A stretch of DNA of 64,000 bases from NCBI RefSeq assembly GCF_905220975.1, contig NZ_CAJNBK010000009.1:124001-188000 (forward strand). The letters are read 5' to 3'. Position 1 is the first letter of the stretch. Every line of letters starts with the position of its first letter. The notes under the pieces are model-generated. The model searched no databases. It was given only the letters and a program-made list of their open reading frames with translations, and was not told the DNA's origin. Positions 35,768 through 43,201 of this stretch are shown one piece after another. This DNA is from Paraburkholderia haematera (GTDB taxonomy: Bacteria; Pseudomonadota; Gammaproteobacteria; Burkholderiales; Burkholderiaceae). A program made the translations under genes and the position numbers.

Positions 35768-35956
35768 GATTGGCTTACTCAAAGACACTCAGGTCGGAAA
35801 TCGGGACGAGTTTAGCAGGCAATTCCTAGCCGCTTCCTGCCGGGTCCGGTCTCACGCCGAACTTCCGCCGTCGAGCCTGGAGGGACAGTTCGCTATGGCC
35901 GGAAGCGGACGTTTTGTCGTTCGTCCCCGAGAGGCTCGGGCCATTGCTTTACGTCA

Positions 35957-35989
35957 CGATTCGATCGGCATTCTTAACCGATCGAATCG
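35957..35989. repeat. Perfect 12-bp inverted repeat of unknown role
   Basis: CGATTCGATCGG (35957-35968) and CCGATCGAATCG (35978-35989) flank a 9-nt loop in the gap between the yciH-like start and the PEP-mutase-family stop. No T-run follows on either strand, so it is a poor intrinsic terminator. It could be a protein-binding site or a transcript-stabilising hairpin. Confidence 0.5.
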
Positions 35990-36062
35990 CTAAACAGCGC
36001 ACAAGGGTCGGGGACGTTATCTGAAGTCAGTCGGATGATATGAACACTGGCAGATGAATTTG

Positions 36063-36824
36063 CTAGCTGACGCCCTGAGCGGCGGCCGCGAGCGCTTTCA
36101 TCGCCAGCATGTACGGGTACGGGCCATGGCTGATTCGTGCAACCCCGTTTTCCGCGAGTTCCGCGATGGAAGTCGTTTCTGCCAGACGCATGATGTTGAC
36201 CGGGAGAGGTGATGCAGCCGTCAACTCGCGAATGAGCGCTGGTGATTGAAGGCCCGGCACGAAAAGACCGTCGGCCCCCGCTTTTGCATAAGCCCGTCCT
36301 CGCGCCAGCGCTTCCTCGACCATGCGGCTATCGTGCTCTTCCGGTGGACGCGTGAAGAATACGTCGGTACGTGCATTGATGAAATATTCACTCCCCGCGC
36401 GATCAGCCGCACTTCGCGCCGCGGCGATACGGGCGGCCGCGTCCTCGACAGCGCGCAAGGCACCCGCTGCGGGAAAGCTATCCTCGATGTTGCAACCGGT
36501 TGCCCCTGCTTCGATGCTAAGCGCGATCGTTTCGGCCACGTCCTCGAGTCTTTCTCCATAGCCACTTTCCAGGTCCACGGTGACCGGGAGGTCCGTTGCA
36601 CGTGCGATCTTTGTGAGCACCTCCATGACCAGCGCCCGCGGCATTTTCTCTCCGTCGGAAAACCCATTGGCCATGGCCACTGACCAGCTTCCCGTAGCCA
36701 GCGCAACGGCGCCTGCCTTGGCCACGGTGGCGGCGCTGCCGGCGTCCCACACATTGAACAGGATCAGCGGATTTCCTGCGCGATGAAGCGATCGAAAATA
36801 TGCACCCTTGTCATTGCTGCTCAT
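36063..36824 (-). CDS. Isocitrate lyase/PEP mutase-family protein
   Basis: This is a 253-residue (beta/alpha)8 enzyme of the PEP mutase/isocitrate lyase superfamily. LILFNVWDAGSAATVAKAGAVALATGSWSVA contains the substrate-binding start, PVTVDLESGYG the Asp/Glu metal region, and GCNIEDSF the metal Glu-Asp. The catalytic Cys motif KKCG(H) of isocitrate lyase is absent, as in the oxaloacetate hydrolase/PEP mutase side branch. Its ATG overlaps the end of the upstream enoyl-reductase-like gene by 14 bp, so the two are co-translated. Actual reaction unknown. Confidence 0.88.
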   Translation of the reverse strand: MSSNDKGAYFRSLHRAGNPLILFNVWDAGSAATVAKAGAVALATGSWSVAMANGFSDGEKMPRALVMEVLTKIARATDLPVTVDLESGYGERLEDVAETIALSIEAGATGCNIEDSFPAAGALRAVEDAAARIAAARSAADRAGSEYFINARTDVFFTRPPEEHDSRMVEEALARGRAYAKAGADGLFVPGLQSPALIRELTAASPLPVNIMRLAETTSIAELAENGVARISHGPYPYMLAMKALAAAAQGVS

Positions 36825-37869
36825 GCTCGTCTCTCCTCGTCAATATCGGGCTGGACACTGCGCCAAAGGATACCGTCACCGTATCGAGCGCGGCGAGAAA
36901 ATCCCGGGCATCGAAAATTTCTCCCAGACTTGCGACGCCACCTCCTGGCGCGGCCTTGCCGCTCAGCAGCCGCTCGGTCGCCTCCACGACGATCGGCGCA
37001 CTGACCGCATAGATGTCGCGTCCCGTTGCCGTGACACGGCGCGTCGTTCCGCTCTGTACGATGACGACGTCCACAACGAATTGTTGGGCCGATCGTCCCT
37101 GCTCATCGTCAGGGCGGGGCGGTGGCGTATTCGGATCGCGAATGTCGCGCAGGGCCGAAAGAGCGAGCCAGGACTCGACGGTATCGACACGCAGATGACG
37201 CGAGACGGTGAGCACCTCCGTAAAGGGGAGCATCATCACGTCCACGTTGCCGAGCGGTGTCGGGAAAGACCACACGCCTTCGGGCGCCGGTTGCGGGACA
37301 GGCGCCAGTCGCCCCTCCGCCTGGATGAGCCGTCTTGCGCGATTGCGTTCGCCAGTCAGGCGCGTTCCACGCGTCGGATGCCAACTGTCGAGGCCAATGG
37401 CGATATCAACCCTGTCGAGCGGCTTATCTTTGTCTGCTACGGCCGTGACGAGCAAATCGGCAAGTCCGCCATAGAACGCCGCTGCGGGGATGAGCGTCAC
37501 CCCCGCAGCGCGTGCGCTCGTATCACGTTGCTCGATCAGCGCCTGGAGCGCGGGCTGTTCCGCCGTGACGTCCAGATAAGGAATCTTGGCGCGCAACGCA
37601 GCATCGACGATCGGCAACGCCGTATCGAGAAAAGGGCCGGCGCAGTTAATGACGGCGTTCGTGCCGTGAAGCGCCGCGTCGAGTTGCTCCGGGTCGTCAA
37701 TGTCAGCGACGCGCCATGGAGTCGAGTCACCGGCACTGCTTTGCCTCAAGCGCGCAGCATCGCGCCCTATCCGGACAACGCCGAGCCCGCGCCGCTTTAA
37801 TTCCGCGACAACAAAGCTTCCCGTGTGGCCTGTGGCCCCGTACACCGCAACGGTCATTCGGTCGTTCAT
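36811..37869 (-). CDS. Saccharopine dehydrogenase-like NAD(P)-binding protein (trans-acting enoyl reductase type)
   Basis: This is a 352-residue protein with an N-terminal Rossmann fold (VAVYGATGHTGSFVVAELKRRG) followed by NAVINCAGPFLDTALPIVDAAL and YLDVTAEQPA, the hallmark of the saccharopine dehydrogenase/trans-acting enoyl reductase group. The start is ATG 37869, with a second in frame at 37857. It heads a two-gene unit with the PEP-mutase-family gene and is divergent from a TetR gene, with two palindromic operators between them. The substrate is not known; homologues reduce polyketide, lipid or amino-acid-derived intermediates. Confidence 0.85.
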   Translation of the reverse strand: MNDRMTVAVYGATGHTGSFVVAELKRRGLGVVRIGRDAARLRQSSAGDSTPWRVADIDDPEQLDAALHGTNAVINCAGPFLDTALPIVDAALRAKIPYLDVTAEQPALQALIEQRDTSARAAGVTLIPAAAFYGGLADLLVTAVADKDKPLDRVDIAIGLDSWHPTRGTRLTGERNRARRLIQAEGRLAPVPQPAPEGVWSFPTPLGNVDVMMLPFTEVLTVSRHLRVDTVESWLALSALRDIRDPNTPPPRPDDEQGRSAQQFVVDVVIVQSGTTRRVTATGRDIYAVSAPIVVEATERLLSGKAAPGGGVASLGEIFDARDFLAALDTVTVSFGAVSSPILTRRDEHEQQ

Positions 37870-37898
37870 CCTTGTCTCCGATATATGATTGATTACGC

Positions 37899-37914
37899 TA
37901 CAGACCTGTCTGTA
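37899..37914. promoter_or_regulatory. Probable TetR operator 1 (TACAGAC-CT-GTCTGTA)
   Basis: This is a perfect 7-2-7 palindrome in the 136-bp interval between the enoyl-reductase-like gene and the divergent tetR gene. Its centre lies 21 bp (two helical turns) from a second related palindrome at 37922-37933. Confidence 0.7.
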
Positions 37915-37921
37915 TTTGTAA

Positions 37922-37933
37922 TACAGATCTGTA
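37922..37933. promoter_or_regulatory. Probable TetR operator 2 (TACAGATCTGTA)
   Basis: This is a perfect 6-6 palindrome with the same TACAGA half-site as operator 1 and on the same face of the helix. Two such sites suggest cooperative binding of two TetR dimers, controlling both divergent transcripts. Confidence 0.7.
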
Positions 37934-38005
37934 GCACCGTCAAGCTCTGAGTGCTATGCTTGGCAATAGTGTTTCGGCATAAGAAATTTTTGAGGTTGAG
38001 CCTGA

Positions 38006-38599
38006 ATGAAGAAGGGAGAACAAGCGCACGGACTCGCACCTGATACGCGTGAGCGCATCCTGCGGACCGCCAGCGAACTTTTCTATCGAGAGGGCACGCG
38101 CGCGGTTGGCGTCGACCTTATCGTGGCGCGGGCGGGTGTCGCCAAGACGAGCCTTTATCGTCATTTCGGGACGAAAGATGACCTGATCGAAGCTTTTCTT
38201 CACCTTGAGGATGAAGACTTCTGGCGGCATTGGGATACGGTTGCCGCACGGCACAAGGGCGCGCCGCGTGAAGAACTGGATGCGCAACTCCGATGGATTG
38301 GCGAACGCATTGCGCGTCCGGGTTATCGCGGGTGCCCGCAGATCAACATCGCCGCGGAATATGCGGACGAGAACCACCCGGCCCGCAAGGTCGCGGTGGC
38401 GCACAAGCAAGAACTGCGACGGCGACTCGCGGATCTGGCGCGAGCCTTGCGCATCGAAGGGGCCGAGACTTTTGCTTTACGGCTGGGCACGGTCATCGAC
38501 GGCGCACTCAGTAGTGGGCACGCGCTGCACGCAGAGGGGCCCGTACGGTTCCTGCAGGAACTGGCGCAAATACTGATCCCGAAAAAAACCAGGAAGTGA
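38006..38599 (+). CDS. TetR-family transcriptional regulator
   Basis: This is a 197-residue protein with an N-terminal TetR helix-turn-helix (TRERILRTASELFYREGTRAVGVDLIVARAGVAKTSLYRHFGTKDDLIEAFL) and a C-terminal domain containing RPGYRGCPQINIAAEYADENHPA, a pattern common in the group that controls adjacent oxidoreductases. It is divergent from the enoyl-reductase/PEP-mutase-family pair. Tandem palindromes TACAGA..TCTGTA lie 72-107 bp before its start. It is likely a repressor of itself and that pair; the ligand is unknown. Confidence 0.92.
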   Translation: MKKGEQAHGLAPDTRERILRTASELFYREGTRAVGVDLIVARAGVAKTSLYRHFGTKDDLIEAFLHLEDEDFWRHWDTVAARHKGAPREELDAQLRWIGERIARPGYRGCPQINIAAEYADENHPARKVAVAHKQELRRRLADLARALRIEGAETFALRLGTVIDGALSSGHALHAEGPVRFLQELAQILIPKKTRK

Positions 38600-38724
38600 T
38601 CCACACATCCTGTTGCGCAAAGCCGGCACCTCGTTTTCACTCGAAAGGGTCCGCGCATTCTGGCTGAAGCTGCGGTTGAGGCTCGTATGCGCGCGGCATC
38701 TCCGACTTCCTGTCGCATTGCGAT

Positions 38725-40038
38725 CTACGTAATTTGTCTCGACTCCGGCACTTTAGGCGTTTGGAATGCATCGGGATATTCGTGACGAAACCAGTCTTTC
38801 ACCTGATCGTGATTGAGTGCAAAGAATTCGCGCGATCGCGGTATCAGGACGAAACCGAAAGCGAGCAGACAGGTGGCGAGACCGAAACATGTATAGACCT
38901 TGCTCACTGCCCAATGCGTGAGCGCCGCACCTGCGATCATCGGTCCAAGAATCCCTGCAATCTGCGTAGTCATCATACTGGCAGCGAGAATGCGCACCCG
39001 GAAATTTTGCGGGATGGCCAATGAACGGTGAGTCGCGCCAACGAGCCCCATTGATGCATTGGCGAAACCCACACACGTAAGCGCCAATACGAGAACGATG
39101 GGTGAATGGGCCCAGCCCGAAGCAGCAAGTGCCAGTCCTTCGCACATAGCGGCCCCTACGCGGACATTGAATCGGCCGAACCGACTGACTAGTGCGTCAG
39201 AACCGCGAAAGCTGCCGAGTAGCAAACCGATAGATAAGGCCGCTTCGCAACCACCTAGCCAGAGGCCCGACAGCCCGAGTGATTGAACTTTGAGCGGGAT
39301 CAGCATACCGACTGCAGGTCCCTGGAATATCCATACGAGGAAGTTGACAAGTGTCCAGCCGCGCTCCAACGGGACGATCCATTTAGCATGCAGTCCGGCG
39401 CGCAGGTCTTCCCACCAACGGGCTAACCCGCGATGGTGCTCGCGATGCTGAGACTGGGACGGAAGCTGCAAAGTCACATAGGCAGCGACGCCAAGCAGGA
39501 TACCGTTCATCCAGAATGTTGCAGCGATACCTCCCAAGGCCAGAGTTGCGCCAGCCAATGCCGGTCCTAAAGCGCGGCCAGCCGCTTGCGTCGATTTACG
39601 AAGACGAAGCGCTTCTGCCAAACGATTCGCCGGAACAAGTTCAGCCGAAATGGTGGCGCTGGCCGGGTGGATGAAAGCTTTCGCTATAACGGTGACCACG
39701 CCTATGCAAATGATGAGCGTAAGCCGGTAGTCAGACAGCGAGGCGAGCGTAGCGAGGGTAAAGGCGACGACCATTAAGGCGCAGACACCCCATACAATCT
39801 GCGCGCTCTTTGCATATCGATCCCCAAGTGGCGAAAGCAGCGGCATTGCAAAAATCGTGGTGATGGCGATACTGACGCTGTACAGCGCAAGGTCATGTGC
39901 GCCGCCCTGATGAACGATCCACCAAGGGAGCGTGATATAGCCGACCATGTCCGCCAGGATCGTCAGAAGATCGCTGAGAAGCAGACTGGCAAGAGGTGGG
40001 GCGATTGCGTTTATGCGAGATTTGATTTCCCGAAACAC
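38725..40038 (-). CDS. MFS transporter (EntS/MFS_3-like exporter)
   Basis: This is a 437-residue protein with about twelve transmembrane helices. It opens with LLLSDLLTILADMVGYITLPWW and has the MFS loop SPLGDRYAKSAQI and a second-half loop SDALVSRFGRFNVRVG. The fold and spacing resemble EntS-type exporters. The start is GTG at 40038 with GGAG six bases upstream; the frame is open to 40248, but that extra part matches a different protein (see the methyltransferase remnant). It is convergent with the tetR gene. Codon use is less GC-rich than that of its neighbours, which hints at acquisition. Substrate unknown. Confidence 0.88.
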   Translation of the reverse strand: MFREIKSRINAIAPPLASLLLSDLLTILADMVGYITLPWWIVHQGGAHDLALYSVSIAITTIFAMPLLSPLGDRYAKSAQIVWGVCALMVVAFTLATLASLSDYRLTLIICIGVVTVIAKAFIHPASATISAELVPANRLAEALRLRKSTQAAGRALGPALAGATLALGGIAATFWMNGILLGVAAYVTLQLPSQSQHREHHRGLARWWEDLRAGLHAKWIVPLERGWTLVNFLVWIFQGPAVGMLIPLKVQSLGLSGLWLGGCEAALSIGLLLGSFRGSDALVSRFGRFNVRVGAAMCEGLALAASGWAHSPIVLVLALTCVGFANASMGLVGATHRSLAIPQNFRVRILAASMMTTQIAGILGPMIAGAALTHWAVSKVYTCFGLATCLLAFGFVLIPRSREFFALNHDQVKDWFRHEYPDAFQTPKVPESRQIT

Positions 40039-40111
40039 CGCTTTCTCCGCTGTTGAGTTCGATGATGCTACCTCAACATTTTTCCCGTAGTTTAGGTGAA
40101 CGTTTCCAGAA

Positions 40112-40248
40112 GCCAGCCCCTTGAACAGCGAATTGAAATCGTTGAGCGGCAGGTCTTCGTGATAGACAAGGATTGGCCGGTCCGGCCCGACCCGGGCGCG
40201 CATCGCGGCGATCGCCTGGTTTCTCCAGGCACACGCGCCAACAGGTGT
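40112..40248 (-). pseudogene. Remnant of a SABATH-type carboxyl methyltransferase gene
   Basis: In frame with and upstream of the MFS exporter, the reverse strand reads RNQAIAAMRARVGPDRPILV, then YHEDLPLNDFNSLFKGL. The (N/H)DLP.NDFN.LF..L block is characteristic of SAM-dependent SABATH methyltransferases. A stop codon precedes it and similarity ends after FKGLA, so only about 40 residues remain. The frame happens to run on into the exporter, which explains a misleading long ORF there. Part of the gene was probably deleted when the exporter arrived. Confidence 0.5.
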
Positions 40249-40424
40249 TCAGTGAGCCGTATCCAATCGGAGTTGACTGCGGAAAGCCATGTCGTTCAAT
40301 CGGAAACCGCGAAGCGGACGTTGGCTTTCCCAGCGTTAGGGTACCTAAACACGTGAGCCGGTCGGGAGGATGCAGACAAACCTGATCGGCGATTTATCGG
40401 ACACACGATGTACCAGACCCTTTG

Positions 40425-40898
40425 TTAAACCTTCGTCCCCGAATAGGCGGCTTTCAGCGCGGCGACGTCGAGCTTCACCATTTTTAACATGGCGTCGGCA
40501 ACGCGCCCGGCCTTTGACGGATCGGGGTCAGCCATCATCTCGATCTGATCGGTCGGAATGATCTGCCACGAGACGCCGAAGCGGTCCTTCAGCCAGCCAC
40601 ACGCCTCGGGCGAACCGCCACCCTCGAGAAGGGCGTTCCAATAGCGGTCAAGTTCTTCCTGATCGCCACAGTTGACCATAAGGGACACCGAGTGGTTGAA
40701 CGGGTCGGCTCCCCCGGCGCTCATCGCAATGAATGGCTGCCCAAAGAGAACAAACTCCACGATCCTTGTAGAACCGGCACTCGGCACTGGAGTGACCCGA
40801 ATAACACGTGAGTCTGGAAAAATATTCGCATAGAAAGCTGCGGCCTCCTCAGCTTGCTCGATGTACCAAAGAAAAGGGGTGATCTTTTGAATCGTCAT
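40425..40898 (-). CDS. VOC/PhnB-like protein (3-demethylubiquinone methyltransferase-fold, PF06983)
   Basis: This is a 157-residue glyoxalase-fold protein. ITPFLWYIEQAEEAAAFYANIFPDSRV, VEFVLFGQPFIAMSAGG, FNHSVSLMVNC and CGWLKDRFGVSWQIIP form the pattern of the PhnB/YjdN branch. The C-terminal ADAMLKMVKLDVAALKAAY helix is also typical. The ATG at 40898 has AGGAGATTTGCC upstream. Function is unknown; despite the domain name these proteins are not shown to be methyltransferases. It stands alone. Confidence 0.88.
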   Translation of the reverse strand: MTIQKITPFLWYIEQAEEAAAFYANIFPDSRVIRVTPVPSAGSTRIVEFVLFGQPFIAMSAGGADPFNHSVSLMVNCGDQEELDRYWNALLEGGGSPEACGWLKDRFGVSWQIIPTDQIEMMADPDPSKAGRVADAMLKMVKLDVAALKAAYSGTKV

Positions 40899-41100
40899 GG
40901 CAAATCTCCTGTCAGTATTGGTTAATTGCGGAAGCAAGCCGCGTACCGTCACTAAAACGACGAAGGAATACCATCAAAATCGACGCAGCGAGAATTAAAG
41001 TTTCACTTTATTGACCCAGACGATGCAGCATGCCCCTTCTGCACCGAATTCTGCCGCGTCGGCAAGTTCGGCAGCAGCCAAACTCCGTAGCGTTAATGGA

Positions 41101-42333
41101 TCAGCCCGCCATACAGTTGCTCTCCTGGCGGCGCATTGCAGGCGGCAGCGCAGCCAACCGCAAATACTCAACCCCCTCCGCGAGCGCAAGCGTCGATTGC
41201 CGCCCGTCGCGCATGCGAATACTGATCGTCCGATCGCGCTCATCGCGCGAACCCACCGCGACAAAAATCGGCACCTGCTTTTCACGTGCGTCGACGATCT
41301 TCTTTTCCAACCGCTCCGGCCGGCCGTCGAGCAGCGCCCTGATACCGGCCTCGTCAAGCGCCTGCATGACCGCTTGCGCATAGGCCGCGTTCGCGTCGCT
41401 GATCGTCGCGACCACGACCTGCTCGGGCGCGAGCCACACCGGTAGCCATCCTTCGTGATGTTCGAGCAGCATCGCGATGAAGCGCTCCATGCTGCCGAGC
41501 ACCGCGTGATGAATCATCACTGGCCGCTCGCGTTCGTTGCGCTCGTTGACGAATTCCGCGTCGAGCCGCTCGGGCAGCACGAAGTCAAGCTGGATCGTGC
41601 CGCATTGCCAGCTGCGCTCACGGCTGTCCGTCAAATGGAACTCCAGTTTCGGGCCATAAAATGCGCCCTCTCCTGCGAGCACGTCGAATACGAGACCCGC
41701 TGCACGCGCCGCATTCGCCAGCGCCTCCTCCGCGCGATCCCACGTTTGATCGTTGCCCGCTCGCATCGCGGGCCGCGTGGCGAGCGCCACTTTGAAATCG
41801 GGGAAACCGAGGTCCGCATAGACGGCACGCAACAACGAACAGAAGCGGCCGACTTCGGCTTCGATATGCGCCTCCATGCAGAACACATGCGCATCGTCCT
41901 GCACGAACGCACGCGTACGCTTGAGCCCTTCAAGCGACCCCGACGGTTCGTCGCGATGACACGCGCCGAACTCGCTATAACGAACCGGCAACTCGCGATA
42001 CGACCGCACGCGCTGGTTGAATACTTGCACATGACATGGGCAACTCATCGGCTTCAAACATAGCGCGCGCCCTTCTTCCGCGTCGGCCAGCGAATACATC
42101 GCCGCGCCGAATTTCTCCCAATGGCCGCTCTTCTCCCACAACGTGCGCGCCAGCAATTGCGGCGTACGGATCTCGCGAAAGCCTGCGCGCCGCATGCGGG
42201 CGCGAATGTAGTCTTCCAGCACGCGGTAAAGGTCCCAGCCGCGTGGGTGCCAGAAAACCATGCCGGCGCCCTCTTCCTGCTGATGAAAGAGATCGAGTTT
42301 GTTGCCCAGTACACGATGGTCGATTTCGTTCAC
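41101..42333 (-). CDS. Threonyl-tRNA synthetase paralogue lacking the TGS and editing domains
   Basis: This is a 410-residue class II synthetase that begins directly at the catalytic core (NEIDHRVLGNKLDLFHQQEEGAGMVFWHP). Motif 1 is FREIRTPQLLARTLWEKSGHW, motif 2 is SEFGACHRDEPSG, and motif 3 lies in HHAVLGSMERF. The zinc ligands of E. coli ThrRS (Cys334, His385, His511) correspond to Cys98, His149 and His275, so the site looks complete. The anticodon-binding domain follows (LPVWLAPEQVVVATISD...VDAREKQVPIFVAVGSRD). The roughly 240-residue N-terminal TGS and editing domains of normal ThrRS are absent. The start is GTG with GGAG upstream. A threonine-codon leader and terminator precede it, suggesting attenuation; it is probably a backup or inhibitor-tolerant enzyme. 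Confidence 0.93.
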   Translation of the reverse strand: MNEIDHRVLGNKLDLFHQQEEGAGMVFWHPRGWDLYRVLEDYIRARMRRAGFREIRTPQLLARTLWEKSGHWEKFGAAMYSLADAEEGRALCLKPMSCPCHVQVFNQRVRSYRELPVRYSEFGACHRDEPSGSLEGLKRTRAFVQDDAHVFCMEAHIEAEVGRFCSLLRAVYADLGFPDFKVALATRPAMRAGNDQTWDRAEEALANAARAAGLVFDVLAGEGAFYGPKLEFHLTDSRERSWQCGTIQLDFVLPERLDAEFVNERNERERPVMIHHAVLGSMERFIAMLLEHHEGWLPVWLAPEQVVVATISDANAAYAQAVMQALDEAGIRALLDGRPERLEKKIVDAREKQVPIFVAVGSRDERDRTISIRMRDGRQSTLALAEGVEYLRLAALPPAMRRQESNCMAG

Positions 42334-42402
42334 GATGACACTCCGTTTGGTTTGATGTTGCCGAAAAAGCGGATCGATGCCGCAAACGGAGGTCCAGAAA
42401 CG

Positions 42403-42437
42403 CCAAAGGCCCCGTCCGTTTCCGGCGGGGCCTTTGG
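42403..42437 (-). terminator. Attenuator terminator hairpin before the ThrRS paralogue
   Basis: In the transcript, bases 42437-42426 pair with 42414-42403 (12 bp, CCAAAGGCCCCG / CGGGGCCTTTGG, 11-nt loop). The stem is followed by CGTTTCT, a modest U-rich stretch. It lies between the Thr-rich leader ORF and the synthetase start, 69 bp before the latter. Confidence 0.75.
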
Positions 42438-42460
42438 TGGTCTGCCACAGCTTCCTGCTT

Positions 42461-42547
42461 CTAGCGTGCGCGACCTCCAGACGACCCGCCTGTGAAGGTG
42501 GTCGTCGTGGTGGTGACGGCAGCGAGGGGAATCGAGTGGAAGTCCAT
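42461..42547 (-). CDS. Threonine-rich leader peptide (28 aa) of the ThrRS paralogue
   Basis: ATG at 42547 and TAG at 42463-42461 enclose 28 codons beginning MDFHSIPLAAV. Residues 12-17 are six successive Thr codons (ACC ACC ACG ACG ACC ACC), followed by Phe18 and Thr19, then a Gly/Ser/Arg-rich tail. A run like this directly before a terminator hairpin and a threonyl-tRNA synthetase gene is the hallmark of an attenuation leader, as in the E. coli thr operon. No good ribosome site is visible, and a candidate promoter places the transcript start next to the ATG. The peptide itself need have no function beyond ribosome stalling. Confidence 0.8.
   Translation of the reverse strand: MDFHSIPLAAVTTTTTTFTGGSSGGRAR
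42478..42506 (-). promoter_or_regulatory. Competing leader-RNA pairings (attenuator segments 1 and 2)
   Basis: Segment 1 (42506-42500, GACGACC, inside the Thr codons) pairs with segment 2 (42486-42480, GGTCGTC). Segment 2 extended to 42478 can instead pair with segment 3 (42444-42436, CAGACCACC), 8 of 9 bases, and segment 3 shares the base of the terminator stem. A ribosome stalled on the Thr codons would hide segment 1 and favour the 2:3 antiterminator. The pairings were drawn by hand. Confidence 0.55.
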
Positions 42548-42555
42548 GGATCGAC

Positions 42556-42583
42556 AGTAAACGATTTGACGAGGGCACGTCAA
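42556..42583 (-). promoter_or_regulatory. Candidate promoter of the Thr leader and ThrRS paralogue
   Basis: On the reverse strand TTGACG (42583-42578) and TTTACT (42561-42556) are separated by 16 bp. The start point would fall near 42549, making the leader ORF nearly leaderless, which agrees with the lack of a ribosome site. Confidence 0.45.
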
Positions 42584-42715
42584 TCGTAATCTCGACGAGC
42601 GCCGGCTTGCGCTGGCCGGCGATAGCAGGATAAACGGTACGATAGATGTTCGATCCGAAGCCCACGCATCTTCGCTAAACTTCGATCCACCATCCATCCG
42701 ACCGAGCACTTCACC

Positions 42716-43201
42716 TTGACCATCCATATCCGCCCCGCGCACGCATCCGACGCCGCCTTGATTCTCCGCTTCATCACCGAACTCGCGGTGTACGAAAAGG
42801 CGGAGCGCGAAGTTGTGGCTACCGTCAAAGACATCGAAGCGAGCCTGTTCTCCGCTACGTCCACCGCGAAATCGTTGATCTGCGAAATGAACGGCGAGCC
42901 GATCGGCTTCTGCGTCTACTTCTTTTCCTATTCGACATGGCTCGGCAAACAGGGGCTTTATCTGGAGGACCTGTACATCTCGCCGGCATCGCGCGGCAGC
43001 GGCGCGGGCAAACAGATGCTGCGCCATCTCGCACAAATTGCATGTGAAACAGGCTGTGGGCGCTTCGAATGGAGCGTGCTCGACTGGAACGAGCCGGCAA
43101 TCGGCTTCTACGAATCGATCGGCGCGAGCGCGCAAAGCGAATGGGTGCGCTATCGGTTGGCGGGTGATGCACTCACGGCCTTTGCCGATGGCAATACGTG
43201 A
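42716..43201 (+). CDS. GNAT-family N-acetyltransferase
   Basis: This is a 161-residue acetyltransferase. ITELAVYEKAEREVVATVKDIEASLF at the start, GFCVYFFSYSTWLGKQGLYLEDLYISPASRGSGAGKQMLRHLA (acetyl-CoA loop R-G-x-G-x-G/A) and the C-terminal WNEPAIGFYESIGA match the branch related to spermidine/diamine acetyltransferases. The start is TTG at 42716, since no ATG is available before the first strand. It is divergent from the Thr-leader/ThrRS unit, with about 170 bp between. The acceptor substrate is unknown; polyamines are a reasonable guess for this branch. Confidence 0.9.
   Translation: MTIHIRPAHASDAALILRFITELAVYEKAEREVVATVKDIEASLFSATSTAKSLICEMNGEPIGFCVYFFSYSTWLGKQGLYLEDLYISPASRGSGAGKQMLRHLAQIACETGCGRFEWSVLDWNEPAIGFYESIGASAQSEWVRYRLAGDALTAFADGNT

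Noticed and set aside
40998..41013. AAAGT-TTC-ACTTT hairpin after the ThrRS paralogue as terminator
   Set aside because: A 5-bp AT-rich stem with a 3-nt loop is too weak, and the following bases are not a clear T-run.
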